The notes: a model not told the origin generated them from the sequence alone. A stretch of 20,345 bases of DNA from an uncultured Eubacteriales bacterium (GCA_900543475.1 UQRU01000032.1:1-20345); one strand, 5' to 3'. Positions 1-8,441 are shown, numbered from the stretch's first letter. Numbers and translations: made by a program.

Positions 1-5
1 GCCAT
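1..5 (-). CDS. Start of a leftward gene cut by the window edge
   Basis: Read on the minus strand, an AGGAGG-type ribosome binding site (19-14) stands seven bases before an ATG at 5-3, so a gene probably begins here and runs off the left edge. Only the first codon is visible, so no product can be named. A possible weak minus-strand promoter has a -10 of TAGAAT (38-33). The gene is divergent from the recombinase module and would belong to the same mobile element if that element extends to the left. Confidence 0.4.
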
Positions 6-193
6 ATAGTAATCCTCCTGTGCCGTGCTTCTATTCTACACCACCCAGGAGGTTTACACAAAACTTGGGACTGTCTCCGGCCGGAGCCGGCCGGTCCGGG
101 CATTTCCTTTTACTTGCTGCGGATTCTGCTGCGCTTCTTGCGGCGCGGCAGGGGTCCTCACATAAAGTATATCGTACTTCAGGAGGCTTTCTC

Positions 194-358
194 ATGGAGA
201 ATAAAGTTATCAAACTTGCCGAAGGGATGGTTGCCCTTTCCTTCAGCGCAGAACCTAATCCCGCCGTGATAGACGCCGTGCGAACCATTCTGCTCAACCA
301 TTATGCGCAAACCCCAAACGACCCTCCACACATTTGCAGATTACAGCCGCTGCTATGA
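194..358 (+). CDS. Small 54-residue protein upstream of the serine recombinase
   Basis: The start is fixed by AGGAGG at 180-185, eight bases before the ATG. The product begins MENKVIKLAEGMVALSFS, then has a helix-like stretch with the motif NPAVIDAVRTILLN and a short tail. A short strand-then-helix ORF directly upstream of a large serine recombinase is a common layout in clostridial integrative elements, where such ORFs (TnpW-like, for example) may be accessory or regulatory. I do not recognise this one with certainty. It reads toward the recombinase, with 115 bases between them, and may share its transcript. Function unknown. Confidence 0.6.
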   Translation: MENKVIKLAEGMVALSFSAEPNPAVIDAVRTILLNHYAQTPNDPPHICRLQPLL

Positions 359-473
359 TAATAATCTTGCGCACTGACTCCCATTTGCACCTTGAAAATT
401 GTATATTCTGGTTTGTCGATTTGAAGCATGAATTGGCCCGCAGCACCGCCCTATGTGAAAGCGAGGTTATATC

Positions 474-2105
474 ATGCAAAACGTAGCGTTCCATCATCCA
501 GAGATACAAAACCGTGTGTTCTGTTTATACCGGGTGTCCACCCTGGGCCAGGTAGATAAACTTAGGGACGATATCCCCATGCAGCGCCAGGCTTGCCATG
601 CATACATCGCCCAACAGGGCTGGCATTTCGTAGACGAGCTTTCCGAAAAGGGCGTATCCGGATTTAAGGTTTCCGCCAAGGATCGGGATGCAATTCAGAT
701 CTTGCAACAGAAGGCTATGCGACACGAATTTGATATTTTGCTGGTCTTTATGTTTGACAGGCTGGGCCGCATAGAAAGCGAAACCCCGTTTATTGTAGAG
801 TGGTTCGTCAAGCAGGGCATCCGGGTATGGAGCGTAAAAGAAGGCGAACAGCGGTTTGAAAGCCATGTGGACAAGCTCACCAATTACATACGCTTCTGGC
901 AGGCTGCTGGCGAAAGCGAAAAGACCTCTATCCGCATTCGCACCCGCCTGGCACAAATCGCTGAAGAAGGCCATTATCATGGCGGCGCAGCCCCCTATGG
1001 CTACGAAAGCGTGTTCCTGGGCCGGATGAACAAGCACGGCGCGCCGGTAAAAGACCTGCGGGTGCTGCCCCAAGAAGCTGCCATCGTCCGGCTCATCTTC
1101 GATAAATATGTCAACGAGGGCATGGGGACCCATACCATTGGCAATCACCTGTACAGCATGGGCGTCTCCTGCCGCAGCGGCGGCGTATTCACCAACACCA
1201 CCATACGCCATATGCTGGGCCGCGTTACCTATACGGGCCGTATCAAGTGCGGGGAATATATTTCCGCGCCTATTTCGGAATTACAGATCATCGACGACGT
1301 TACCTTTGCCCGGGCCCAGGAACTGTTAAAAGCCCGTTCTGCCGCCTATATGGAACAGCGTGCCGTTCCCCGGCACACTTTGGGGGGAACGCTGCTTTCC
1401 GGCAACATCTACTGCGCCCATTGCGGCGGCAAACTGGTGGCCACCACCAACCCCAAGAAGTACAAAAATGCCGATGGCAGCACCACCGTAAGCCGCATTC
1501 ACCGCTATGCCTGCTACAACAAGGTACGGCACCGTGCCCTTTGCACTGGCCAAAGCGGCTATACGGCGAAAAAGATAGACGAGGTGATCGACCGGCTGCT
1601 TTACAGCATCTTCTCCAGATTCACCGATGCGCCAGCGGAGCCGCTGGTCAAGATGCGCTGCGAGGCAAAGATTGCGGAAGCGGCAGCCTTGCAGCAGCAG
1701 GCCAAGGCAGAGCTGGATGCGGCCTCCTCGGAGATGCAGGAGCTGCAAAGCGAGGTTTTCAAAATCATCCGGGGTGAAAGCAAACTGCCCCAAAGCGTAT
1801 TGGCGGAGATGCTCAAGGTTGCTGAGGAAAAGGTTGCCGCCGCCACAGCCCGGTACCAGGAAGCCAGCGAGAGCGTACAGCGGGTGGATCTTCTTTGCGA
1901 AGAAACGGCGGCCCAGTTAAAGCAGCTGCAAAGCTGGGGCGCGCTGTATGCTACGGCGGAGCTTCCGGTTAAAAAGATGATTGCTTCCGCGCTTATTGCG
2001 CGGGTGACGGTATCCAGCGACTACACGCTGGATATAAAATTCAACGTATCCTATGCCCAATTCATGGGCGAAACGCCCGAAAAAGAATTCGCAAACTTTG
2101 GTTAA
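474..2105 (+). CDS. Large serine recombinase (site-specific integrase)
   Basis: This 543-residue protein would catalyse integration or excision of a mobile element through a 5' phosphoserine intermediate. The resolvase-type catalytic domain spans about 14-165. It includes YRVSTLGQ with nucleophile Ser22 and Arg20, and FDRLGR (94-99). A Recombinase domain follows (about 170-290, with GGAAPYGYE). Next is a zinc beta-ribbon with Cys314, Cys317, Cys347 and Cys357, then an Ala/Glu/Gln-rich coiled coil (about 395-470), which is the standard order for large serine integrases. The length is normal and no frameshift is seen. The start at 474 has a modest GCGAGG site seven bases upstream. A terminator and tRNA-Ala follow directly, so the gene probably lies at the right end of an element whose remainder is left of the window. 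A transposon-type role (TnpX/TndX-like) is the alternative to a phage-type integrase. Confidence 0.92.
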   Translation: MQNVAFHHPEIQNRVFCLYRVSTLGQVDKLRDDIPMQRQACHAYIAQQGWHFVDELSEKGVSGFKVSAKDRDAIQILQQKAMRHEFDILLVFMFDRLGRIESETPFIVEWFVKQGIRVWSVKEGEQRFESHVDKLTNYIRFWQAAGESEKTSIRIRTRLAQIAEEGHYHGGAAPYGYESVFLGRMNKHGAPVKDLRVLPQEAAIVRLIFDKYVNEGMGTHTIGNHLYSMGVSCRSGGVFTNTTIRHMLGRVTYTGRIKCGEYISAPISELQIIDDVTFARAQELLKARSAAYMEQRAVPRHTLGGTLLSGNIYCAHCGGKLVATTNPKKYKNADGSTTVSRIHRYACYNKVRHRALCTGQSGYTAKKIDEVIDRLLYSIFSRFTDAPAEPLVKMRCEAKIAEAAALQQQAKAELDAASSEMQELQSEVFKIIRGESKLPQSVLAEMLKVAEEKVAAATARYQEASESVQRVDLLCEETAAQLKQLQSWGALYATAELPVKKMIASALIARVTVSSDYTLDIKFNVSYAQFMGETPEKEFANFG

Positions 2106-2161
2106 AATCGGGCCAGGCAACACACTGGCAGGGCGATTCTTCGGCGGTTGTAAGCAAAAAG

Positions 2162-2196
2162 AAAACCGCCAAACCCTAGAAATTTGGCGGTTTTTC
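2162..2196. terminator. Bidirectional terminator between recombinase and tRNA-Ala
   Basis: AACCGCCAAA and its complement TTTGGCGGTT form a stem around a short AT-rich loop. A run of T follows on the plus strand and TTTTCTTTTT follows on the minus strand. It can end both the rightward recombinase transcript and the leftward tRNA transcript. Confidence 0.85.
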
Positions 2197-2272
2197 TGGT
2201 GGAGCATAGCGGACTCGAACCGCTGACATCCACACTGCCAGTGTGGCACTCTACCAACTGAGCTAATGCCCC
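2197..2272 (-). tRNA. tRNA-Ala, anticodon GGC
   Basis: On the minus strand 76 bases fold as a complete cloverleaf. The acceptor stem is GGGGCAT/ATGCTCC, the D arm contains AGCTCAGTTGGTAGAG, the anticodon stem CCACA/TGTGG holds loop CTGGCAG, and the T arm contains GGTTCGAGTCC. CCA is encoded at 2199-2197. The anticodon GGC reads Ala codons, and the G3:U70 wobble pair, the known alanine identity element, is present. It lies directly beyond the terminator of the serine recombinase. Confidence 0.97.
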
Positions 2273-2304
2273 ATTTCGCGCCCGGTTTCCCGGGAACGGT
2301 ATTT

Positions 2305-2333
2305 ATTATAGCGGATGGCACTGCATTTGTAAA
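2305..2333 (-). promoter_or_regulatory. Promoter of tRNA-Ala
   Basis: On the minus strand a -35 of TTTACA (2333-2328) is followed, after exactly 17 bases, by a perfect -10 of TATAAT (2310-2305), about 33 bases before the mature tRNA end. It lies immediately after the stop codon of the RNA methyltransferase, so the tRNA may be transcribed both from here and by read-through of the upstream operon, which shows no terminator of its own. Confidence 0.85.
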
Positions 2334-2336
2334 GGG

Positions 2337-3464
2337 TTAATTTCTAAAAAATTGATATAATGTGCAGGGCATACCTCCATTGGATAATTTACGCCGGTTG
2401 TCAGCCTGCTTACCAAAGCACCGCTCAAAGTCCCGGTGGGAAGTGATGATACTTTGCCGCCAACCTGGCATTTCCTTGGCTAAGGTGCCCAGCTGCCTAT
2501 AAATAGTTTCCGCGGCTTTGCGCTCGCCTAGCCGTTCTCCATAGGGAGGATTGCATACCATAAGCCCCGGTTGCCCGTCTGTGTAGGCCAAAAGGGTGGC
2601 GTCCTTTCCATATTCCCGAAAATCCCGCACAGCCCATTGCACCATGACGCCAGCCTTTTTTGCGTGCTTTTTACAAAGATCGATGCACCGCGCATCGATG
2701 TCGCTGCCCAAAATGGCCACGGGTCGCCGGTCCATACGATCCTGGGCTTCCTGCCGCGCCCGGTCGAAAAGGCCGGGCGGCAAAAACCGCCAACTTTCCC
2801 CTGCAAAGCTCCGGTGTAAGCCCGGCGCTATATTTTGGACGATCATGGCAGCCTCTATGGGGAAGGTGCCGCTGCCGCACATGGGGTCCAAAAGGGGCTT
2901 ATCCCCCCGGTATCTGGAAAGCAACAAAATGGCCGCCCCCAGGCTTTCGCTGATGGGCGCCGTTACATTGTAAGTGCGATAGCCCCTGCGGGACAGCCCT
3001 GCCCCGCAAGGGTCCAACGCCAGCGTCACCTGGTCCCGCAAAAGGCCCACCTCCACGATGACCCGTTCCCCTGTTTCCGGCAGAATGGATATTCCATACG
3101 CGGCCTTCAGGTTTTCCACGATGGCCTTCTTGGTGATGCTTTGGCAATCCGATACGCTGAACAAGGTGCTCTTGGCGCTTTTCCCGTTTACGTGGATGAA
3201 GGTATTTTTCCCCAGATATGCTTTCCAGTCCAGGGCTTTGACTCCCTCGAAGAGTTCGTCAAAGGTGCGCGCTTCAAAGCTGCCCACTTCCTGAAGCACC
3301 CGCTCTGCGCTGCGCAGCCACACGCAGGCCCGGGCCATATCCTCCGGCTCGCCTAAAAACAGCACCCGGGCATCCTCTACCCGTTCTACCTCTATGCCCA
3401 GTCCCTTCAGTTCCCCTGAAACGACCCGCTCCAGTCCCAGTTTACAGGTGGCGATGTATCTCAT
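2337..3464 (-). CDS. THUMP-domain class I SAM-dependent RNA methyltransferase (RlmL/YpsC-like)
   Basis: The 375-residue product is predicted to methylate guanine N2 in RNA, most likely 23S rRNA, by analogy with the N-terminal RlmL half of E. coli RlmKL and with Bacillus YpsC. Residues 1 to about 155 fit the ferredoxin-like plus THUMP RNA-binding module. Residues of about 160-375 fit the UPF0020 methyltransferase domain, with SAM motif I LDPMCGSGTFPIEAA (192-206), GSDID (253-257) and catalytic NPPYGERLG (305-313). The RlmK half is absent, as is usual in Bacillota. The start overlaps the stop of the TPR gene by ATGA (3464-3461), which suggests translational coupling as the last gene of the hslO operon. 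The exact rRNA target is inferred only from family membership. Confidence 0.9.
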   Translation of the reverse strand: MRYIATCKLGLERVVSGELKGLGIEVERVEDARVLFLGEPEDMARACVWLRSAERVLQEVGSFEARTFDELFEGVKALDWKAYLGKNTFIHVNGKSAKSTLFSVSDCQSITKKAIVENLKAAYGISILPETGERVIVEVGLLRDQVTLALDPCGAGLSRRGYRTYNVTAPISESLGAAILLLSRYRGDKPLLDPMCGSGTFPIEAAMIVQNIAPGLHRSFAGESWRFLPPGLFDRARQEAQDRMDRRPVAILGSDIDARCIDLCKKHAKKAGVMVQWAVRDFREYGKDATLLAYTDGQPGLMVCNPPYGERLGERKAAETIYRQLGTLAKEMPGWRQSIITSHRDFERCFGKQADNRRKLSNGGMPCTLYQFFRN

Positions 3465-5167
3465 GCCTTTGGTTCCTTCCCGTTCAGTTTCGCCAGCGCC
3501 CCATTAAACCGCAACATGGATACCCCATATTTGCGGCATAGCTCCAGCTTGGTGACCTTTTCTTCCGCTGCCTGGCAGGCTGTGTATTCCAATGCAGCCG
3601 CCAAAGCGGCCACCTGCGCCCCGGTCAGGTGGGCATAATGGTTTTCCTGCTCCAAATAGCTTTGCCATAGCTTCCCTGCCCGCTGGACGGCGTCTTCGGA
3701 GCGAACCCCCCGCATGCCTTCTAAACAGGTCTTAAGCACGTCCCGGTAAGGGGCCGGCAGGTTTTCCGGCAACCCGGGCAATAGGCTTACCCGGCTCTCC
3801 ATCATCTGCCCATCTATATAGGTAAGATAGGGCTCTTTGGCCCCTATATGCTTCAATAGGCCCAGCGCCCTGCGCTTGATCTCCGCATCCGGCTCCCGCC
3901 GCAAGGCGAAATCCCGCAGCAGCCGCTCGCTCCACACGTCCCCAAAGCTGGCGATCAAATGCAACGCCGCCTGGCGTATATCGTCTTCGCTTAGGGTCAG
4001 GCACCACTGGGCAAGGCCGGTCAATTCCCCTTCCGGTCCCCATTCCGCCTGTTGTGCCTCCTTGGACTTGCGGATGTAGTTATTCAACGTCCGTACCCGT
4101 TGCACCACCTCATCCATGGGCACTTGATAATGTAGGGGCAGGCCCTGCCGCTTTTTCCCGCCGGCTGCCGTGCGTTTACATAGCCTGCGATAATACCGGG
4201 CAATGGTATCCGTCCGGTCTATCTTGGTAAGCAGGTCATAATAGTGGGCCGCCCGGTCGTATTCCTCCAATGCGTAAGCGCATATCCCCTGCCGGTGCAA
4301 GATCCCCGTGTCATAGGGGGCGCGCTGGGCCATTTTGCGCAAAAAGGGCTGCGCCCCGGCAAAATCTCCCAGTTCCATCAGGGTGAGGCTGGCCCGGTGC
4401 AAATCGTCCATATCCTCAATGGCCATTTCCCGCAGCGCCTGCGCGTCCTCCATGGCCCCTTGCATATCATGGTTGCTCTGCCGCAGCAGCGCCCGGGTAC
4501 AGCGGGCCTGCACATGCTCCGGCGCTTCTTGCAGCACCTGCTCCAAGGCCGCCTCCGCCCGCTTCTTCTCCTGCCGGCAATACCATACCAGCGCCAAGTC
4601 GCACCGGGCGGCCATATGGTCTGGCCGTACCTCTAGTTCCTTTTCCAGCAGGGTCTCCGCCTGATCCAGCTCCCCTTCCGCCATCCGTTGCCGCGCTTTT
4701 TCCAATGCCTCTTCCTTTTGCAGCACGGTGACTTCGCTCATATTCTCTTCCCCATACGCATCCAGGGCATCCAGCATATCATAGGCATCATATGCGAACA
4801 TCCCTTCCGGCTCCAGATCCAAATACCGCTCCAGCGCATTGCGCGCGTTGCCATATTCCATCAGGCCGTAAAAATTGCAGCCCATGCCAAAATAGCACTC
4901 TGTCGGCCGGTCCTTCTCCTCGGGAAAATATCGCAGCAGCACCCGATTGGAGTCATCAAACCGGCCCATGCCCGTGAGCATTTCCGCCATGCCCAAAATG
5001 TATTCCGGATTATCTGGCTCCAATCGCAGGGCCATTTGATAGCTGGCGCAAGCGCCGGGGAGATCGTTGCTGTCCGCCTTGGACAGGGCTTGCCGGAAAT
5101 AATGGGTCCCCGTCCCCTTGAATGGCAGGACCCGGCCCGGCCCTTTGCTATATCCCGTTTGGTTCAT
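3461..5167 (-). CDS. Tetratricopeptide repeat protein
   Basis: This 568-residue protein has no signal peptide or membrane segment, so it is probably cytoplasmic. TPR-like helix pairs are visible in two blocks, about 20-120 (for example ACASYQMALRLEPDNPEY) and about 152-335 (for example GELDQAETLLEKELEVRPDH and EEYDRAAHYYDLL). A separate helical C-terminal domain (about 345-568) ends in a sequence that resembles a helix-turn-helix (KLELCRKYGVSMLRFNGAL). TPRs usually mediate protein-protein contacts, and no enzymatic motif is visible. The gene overlaps hslO upstream and the RNA methyltransferase downstream by ATGA each time. A GGAGG lies rather far (16 bases) before the start, so its translation is probably coupled to hslO. 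The partner protein cannot be told from the sequence. Confidence 0.85.
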   Translation of the reverse strand: MNQTGYSKGPGRVLPFKGTGTHYFRQALSKADSNDLPGACASYQMALRLEPDNPEYILGMAEMLTGMGRFDDSNRVLLRYFPEEKDRPTECYFGMGCNFYGLMEYGNARNALERYLDLEPEGMFAYDAYDMLDALDAYGEENMSEVTVLQKEEALEKARQRMAEGELDQAETLLEKELEVRPDHMAARCDLALVWYCRQEKKRAEAALEQVLQEAPEHVQARCTRALLRQSNHDMQGAMEDAQALREMAIEDMDDLHRASLTLMELGDFAGAQPFLRKMAQRAPYDTGILHRQGICAYALEEYDRAAHYYDLLTKIDRTDTIARYYRRLCKRTAAGGKKRQGLPLHYQVPMDEVVQRVRTLNNYIRKSKEAQQAEWGPEGELTGLAQWCLTLSEDDIRQAALHLIASFGDVWSERLLRDFALRREPDAEIKRRALGLLKHIGAKEPYLTYIDGQMMESRVSLLPGLPENLPAPYRDVLKTCLEGMRGVRSEDAVQRAGKLWQSYLEQENHYAHLTGAQVAALAAALEYTACQAAEEKVTKLELCRKYGVSMLRFNGALAKLNGKEPKA

Positions 5168-6069
5168 GCTTTTTTCTTTCCGTCCTCCGTGGCTTCTTGC
5201 AGCAGCCGCCGCAAATCCGCCTCGTTAAAATCGTATTGGGTATTGCAAAAATGGCAGGTAAGCTGGGCGCCATGCTCGGTTTGGATCATGTCCTCCAGCT
5301 CATCCCGGCCCAAGGAGATCAACGCCTGTTCCAACCGTTGCCGGCTACAGTCGCACCGGAATACCGGCGTCAACCATTGGGTTTGCCGCCATGGAAGCCC
5401 CTGGAACAATTGGGCGAGCGCCGCTTCCAGCTCCATGCCGTCATCCAGCATGCCCGCCATGGCCTTGATGCCCTCCGCCCTGGCCTGTAGGGCGTCCAGA
5501 TCCTCTTCCGGGCACTGGGGCAAGGGCTGGATCATCAGGCCGGCGCCGGCCCGCACCGCCCCCGACTGGGGGTCTACCCGTACCCCCAGATATACCAGGG
5601 AAGGCTGCTGCTCGCTCATGACAAAATACTGGGCAAAGTCCTCGGCGATCTCCCCGGATACCAGGTTACACCGGCCCACATAAGGCTCCTTCATACCCAG
5701 GTCCCGCACCACGGTCAGCTCGCCGAACCAGCCCACCGCCGTGGAAACGTCCAGCTTCCCATCCGGGCCCAGCGGCAGCTCAAGCCCCGGGTTTTCAATA
5801 TATCCCTTCACCGCGCCGGCATTGCCTGCGGTGCATACGATATTCCCAGCCGGGCCCCCGCCCTTGATGATGGTGGTAAGCCGGTCCCGGGGATCTTTTA
5901 GATCGGTCCCCATCATCACGGTGGCCAATAGGGTACGTCCCAAAGCGGCCGTACATACCCGGGACAACCCATGGGTGCGCCGGGCTTTTTCGCAAAGGTC
6001 TTTCCCGCTGATGGCCGTGAACCGGGCGGTATCCTGGCCTAGAAGGCCCCGTATTATCCTATCCTGCAT
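5164..6069 (-). CDS. hslO: Redox-regulated holdase chaperone Hsp33
   Basis: Hsp33 is a cytosolic chaperone activated by oxidation of a zinc-bound cysteine centre. The 301-residue product has the N-terminal beta-rich domain (MQDRIIRGLLGQDTARF at the start, a Gly-rich KGGGPAGN near 69-76) and the C-terminal redox switch, Cys239-x-Cys241 and Cys272-x2-Cys275. All four zinc cysteines are intact. A longer frame reaches 6156, but AGGAGA (6082-6077) directly precedes the ATG at 6069, and homology begins there, so 6069 is chosen. It sits 16 bases after the class I methyltransferase and overlaps the TPR gene by ATGA. Confidence 0.96.
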   Translation of the reverse strand: MQDRIIRGLLGQDTARFTAISGKDLCEKARRTHGLSRVCTAALGRTLLATVMMGTDLKDPRDRLTTIIKGGGPAGNIVCTAGNAGAVKGYIENPGLELPLGPDGKLDVSTAVGWFGELTVVRDLGMKEPYVGRCNLVSGEIAEDFAQYFVMSEQQPSLVYLGVRVDPQSGAVRAGAGLMIQPLPQCPEEDLDALQARAEGIKAMAGMLDDGMELEAALAQLFQGLPWRQTQWLTPVFRCDCSRQRLEQALISLGRDELEDMIQTEHGAQLTCHFCNTQYDFNEADLRRLLQEATEDGKKKA

Positions 6070-6085
6070 AAAATTTCTCCTATTA

Positions 6086-6820
6086 TTATCTTCTTTGGGC
6101 CACAAATTGCAGCCGTTGGCTTTCCGGCCCAGGGGCTTGCCGGGTAAAGGCGTCAAACACCTGCACCGAAAACCCCGTCCGGGCCAAGGCGCGGGTCAGT
6201 TCCTCCTGGGTGTGGGCCCGCTGGATGTGGCGTTCGGCAAATCGCCGGTATCGGCCATCCCCTTCCCGCTGGAAAAAGGTGAGCCGCATCTCCAGCAGCC
6301 GGCTTTCCCCATCGAAGGCATTGTCCCAAATATAGGCGCAATCCGCTTCCGCCTGGGCAAAGGTGTTGTTTCCCAGGATGGTTTCCAGTTTATAAGCAGA
6401 GGATACGTCAAACAACAGCCAGCCCCCGGGACAGAGCCCCCTGTGGGCCGCGGAGAAAAACGCTTCCACATCCTCCAGGTTATCCAGGTAATTCACCCCG
6501 TCGCAGGCGCATACGATCCCTTGGCAGGGCCGGTGCAGCTGGAGCCTGGCCATATCCTGGCAGACGAAGGGAATCCGCAAGCCTGCCTTCCGGGCCTTGG
6601 TAGCGGCCTGCTCCAGCATTTCCGGGGAAATATCCACCCCGATCATGGAAAACCCCTTCCGGGCCAACCGGATGGTGATGGCGCCGGTGCCGCAAGCGCA
6701 ATCCACGATCATGCCGCTTGGGGGCAAAAAAGACGCCAGGTATCCCGCCCAACCATCATAGTCCACATCCTGCATCAGGGGATCATATAGGGCGGCAAAC
6801 CCGCCGTAAGCCTCTTGCAT
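6086..6820 (-). CDS. Class I SAM-dependent methyltransferase, substrate unknown
   Basis: The 244-residue product begins MQEAYGGFAALYDPLMQDV, a pattern seen in small-molecule or uncharacterised Bacillota methyltransferases. It carries SAM motif I VDCACGTG (39-46) and motif II GVDIS (61-65). It has no THUMP, zinc or membrane domain, and the methyl acceptor cannot be inferred. An in-frame ATG exists at 6835, but GGGAGAG (6833-6827) lies six bases before the ATG at 6820, which is therefore preferred. It is the first gene of the operon with hslO, the TPR gene and the RNA methyltransferase, transcribed from the promoter at 6879-6851. Confidence 0.88.
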   Translation of the reverse strand: MQEAYGGFAALYDPLMQDVDYDGWAGYLASFLPPSGMIVDCACGTGAITIRLARKGFSMIGVDISPEMLEQAATKARKAGLRIPFVCQDMARLQLHRPCQGIVCACDGVNYLDNLEDVEAFFSAAHRGLCPGGWLLFDVSSAYKLETILGNNTFAQAEADCAYIWDNAFDGESRLLEMRLTFFQREGDGRYRRFAERHIQRAHTQEELTRALARTGFSVQVFDAFTRQAPGPESQRLQFVAQRR

Positions 6821-6850
6821 GGCATACTCTCCCATTTTTCATATCATCTT

Positions 6851-6879
6851 ATAGTACAACATATTCCCAGCCGGTGCAA
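6851..6879 (-). promoter_or_regulatory. Promoter of the methyltransferase-hslO operon
   Basis: On the minus strand TTGCAC (6879-6874) is followed, after 17 bases, by TACTAT (6856-6851), with TG directly before the -10. It lies 31 bases upstream of the chosen start. It is divergent from the LCP promoter, and the two -35 boxes are 21 bases apart. Confidence 0.6.
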
Positions 6880-6900
6880 GCCTAACCAATAAAAGCTGCG

Positions 6901-6930
6901 TTGACAGTCCCATCCGGCTGGTTGTATACT
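6901..6930 (+). promoter_or_regulatory. Promoter of the LCP gene
   Basis: A consensus -35 TTGACA (6901-6906) and a -10 TATACT (6925-6930) are separated by 18 bases. The predicted start point, near 6937, leaves a leader of about 48 bases with the ribosome binding site CAGGAG at 6973-6978. Confidence 0.75.
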
Positions 6931-6984
6931 CACTCTATAGGCGGTTTACCGTCTGCATTCACCATTTTTAGACAGGAGATCCTC

Positions 6985-8406
6985 ATGGAACAACGTCCAA
7001 CTTCCGATAAATCCCCAGGACATGCCCCGGAAAAGCGCCGCAAACATACCTTGCGTACCATTCTTCTGGTCCTGCTGGGCGTCGTCCTTTTGATCGGGGC
7101 AGTGGTGGTTTTTTTGGGCCTGAACCTGCTCAATAAGTTAGATCGGACCGGCAGCACTACCTTTGAAGATGAGAATGCCGTCACCTATACCCCTACGCCT
7201 TCCCCCACGGCTACCCCGGCCCTGACCCCAGGGCCGACTCCTTCGCCTACGCCCACCCCCATTCCCACGCCCTTGCCCTTGAGCGAGCTGTATAACCAAA
7301 CCATCCTGACCCAGGAACAGCTGGACTACATGGATGCAAACCTTCAGGACAGCCAGTTTATCCACGTGCTGCTCATCGGGGTGGACCGGCGGGGCAGCAG
7401 CGGGAACAGCCGGGCGGATACGGTGATGATCGCCACCATCGACAAAAAGAACGGCAGGCTGAAGCTCACCAGCCTCATGCGGGACATGCTGGTGAACATC
7501 CCGGATAACGGCTATGGCAAAATGAACCGTTCGGCGGCCGTAGGCGGGGTGGAGCTATTGTTGGCCACCATCAATGAGAACTTTCACATGAACCTGCAGG
7601 ATTACGTGCTGGTGGACTTCAACATGTTTGAAGATGTGATCGACGCCCTGGGGGGCGTTACGGTCCGCATGACCGCCGAGGAGATCAGCGCGGCCAATGA
7701 CTGCATTGCCGGCCTGAACAAGGAGCGGGGGATCGCGGACCTGTGGGATGGGTTTATCTTCGCCGAGGCGGGGAACGTGAAGCTCACCGGCAAGCAAGCC
7801 CTGGGCTATGCCCGGGTGCGGAAGATCGACAGCGATTTTTCCCGGACCAACCGCCAGTTCAAGGTGCTCAACGCGGTGTTTGCCAAGTTCAAAGACGCCA
7901 GCCTCACCAAGCAGTATTCCTTCCTAGAGGAGATCCTGCCCCTGGTGGAGACCAACATGACCAACGCCCGGATCCTGGAATGCGCCACCTCCGCCCTTTC
8001 CATGAACACCCAGGGCCTGCTCAGCTACCGGCTGCCGGTGGACGACCTCTATGAAAACGGCCGCTATGAAGGCTCCTTCGTATTCCTCACCGACCTGCCC
8101 GCCAACGCCCTGGCCCTGCACCAGTTCATCTTCGACGCCGCGGACGAGCCGGATGAAGCTAAGGTGCTTTCCCCTGGCGCTTCTCTGCCCCCCAGGACCC
8201 CCACTATCTACCAGGGGGAGGACGGCAACTATTATTACTACGCCACCGGCCAGATGGTGCCCACCCCCACCCCGGATCTGAACAGCCTGGCAGGCCAGTC
8301 CTTTGTGGTGAACGGCGTGATCCTGACGGTGGACGCCGCCGGCAACCTGGTGGACGCCGCCGGGAACATCGTCTACCCGGCTGGCTCCTGGACCGTGGGC
8401 CAATAG
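6985..8406 (+). CDS. LytR-CpsA-Psr (LCP) family cell-wall glycopolymer ligase
   Basis: LCP enzymes transfer undecaprenyl-linked anionic polymers to peptidoglycan on the outer face of the membrane. The 473-residue product has a short basic cytoplasmic N-terminus, one membrane segment (about 24-46) and a low-complexity Thr-Pro linker (about 66-98). The LCP domain (about 124-305) includes VLLIGVDRRG with SRADTVMIATID, LTSLMRDMLVNIP, GYGKMN and YARVRKIDSDFSRTNRQ, which carry the conserved Asp and Arg residues that bind the pyrophosphate lipid. The C-terminal tail has a second Pro-Thr stretch (425-430) and a short duplicated VDAAGN motif. A longer frame opens at 6901, but that lies in the promoter, and CAGGAG at 6973-6978 sets the start at 6985. 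It is monocistronic or reads into the next gene past the hairpin at 8442. Confidence 0.94.
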   Translation: MEQRPTSDKSPGHAPEKRRKHTLRTILLVLLGVVLLIGAVVVFLGLNLLNKLDRTGSTTFEDENAVTYTPTPSPTATPALTPGPTPSPTPTPIPTPLPLSELYNQTILTQEQLDYMDANLQDSQFIHVLLIGVDRRGSSGNSRADTVMIATIDKKNGRLKLTSLMRDMLVNIPDNGYGKMNRSAAVGGVELLLATINENFHMNLQDYVLVDFNMFEDVIDALGGVTVRMTAEEISAANDCIAGLNKERGIADLWDGFIFAEAGNVKLTGKQALGYARVRKIDSDFSRTNRQFKVLNAVFAKFKDASLTKQYSFLEEILPLVETNMTNARILECATSALSMNTQGLLSYRLPVDDLYENGRYEGSFVFLTDLPANALALHQFIFDAADEPDEAKVLSPGASLPPRTPTIYQGEDGNYYYYATGQMVPTPTPDLNSLAGQSFVVNGVILTVDAAGNLVDAAGNIVYPAGSWTVGQ

Positions 8407-8441
8407 GCCCTTTTCCCAAAACCTATACACACCTGTACTTC

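Noticed and set aside
525..1211. Minus-strand frame of 228 codons inside the recombinase
   Set aside because: It is a shadow of the recombinase reading frame; the recombinase has an intact active site and full domain order.
4688..5683. Plus-strand frame of 331 codons
   Set aside because: It is antisense to the TPR gene and hslO, with no ribosome site or recognisable protein features.
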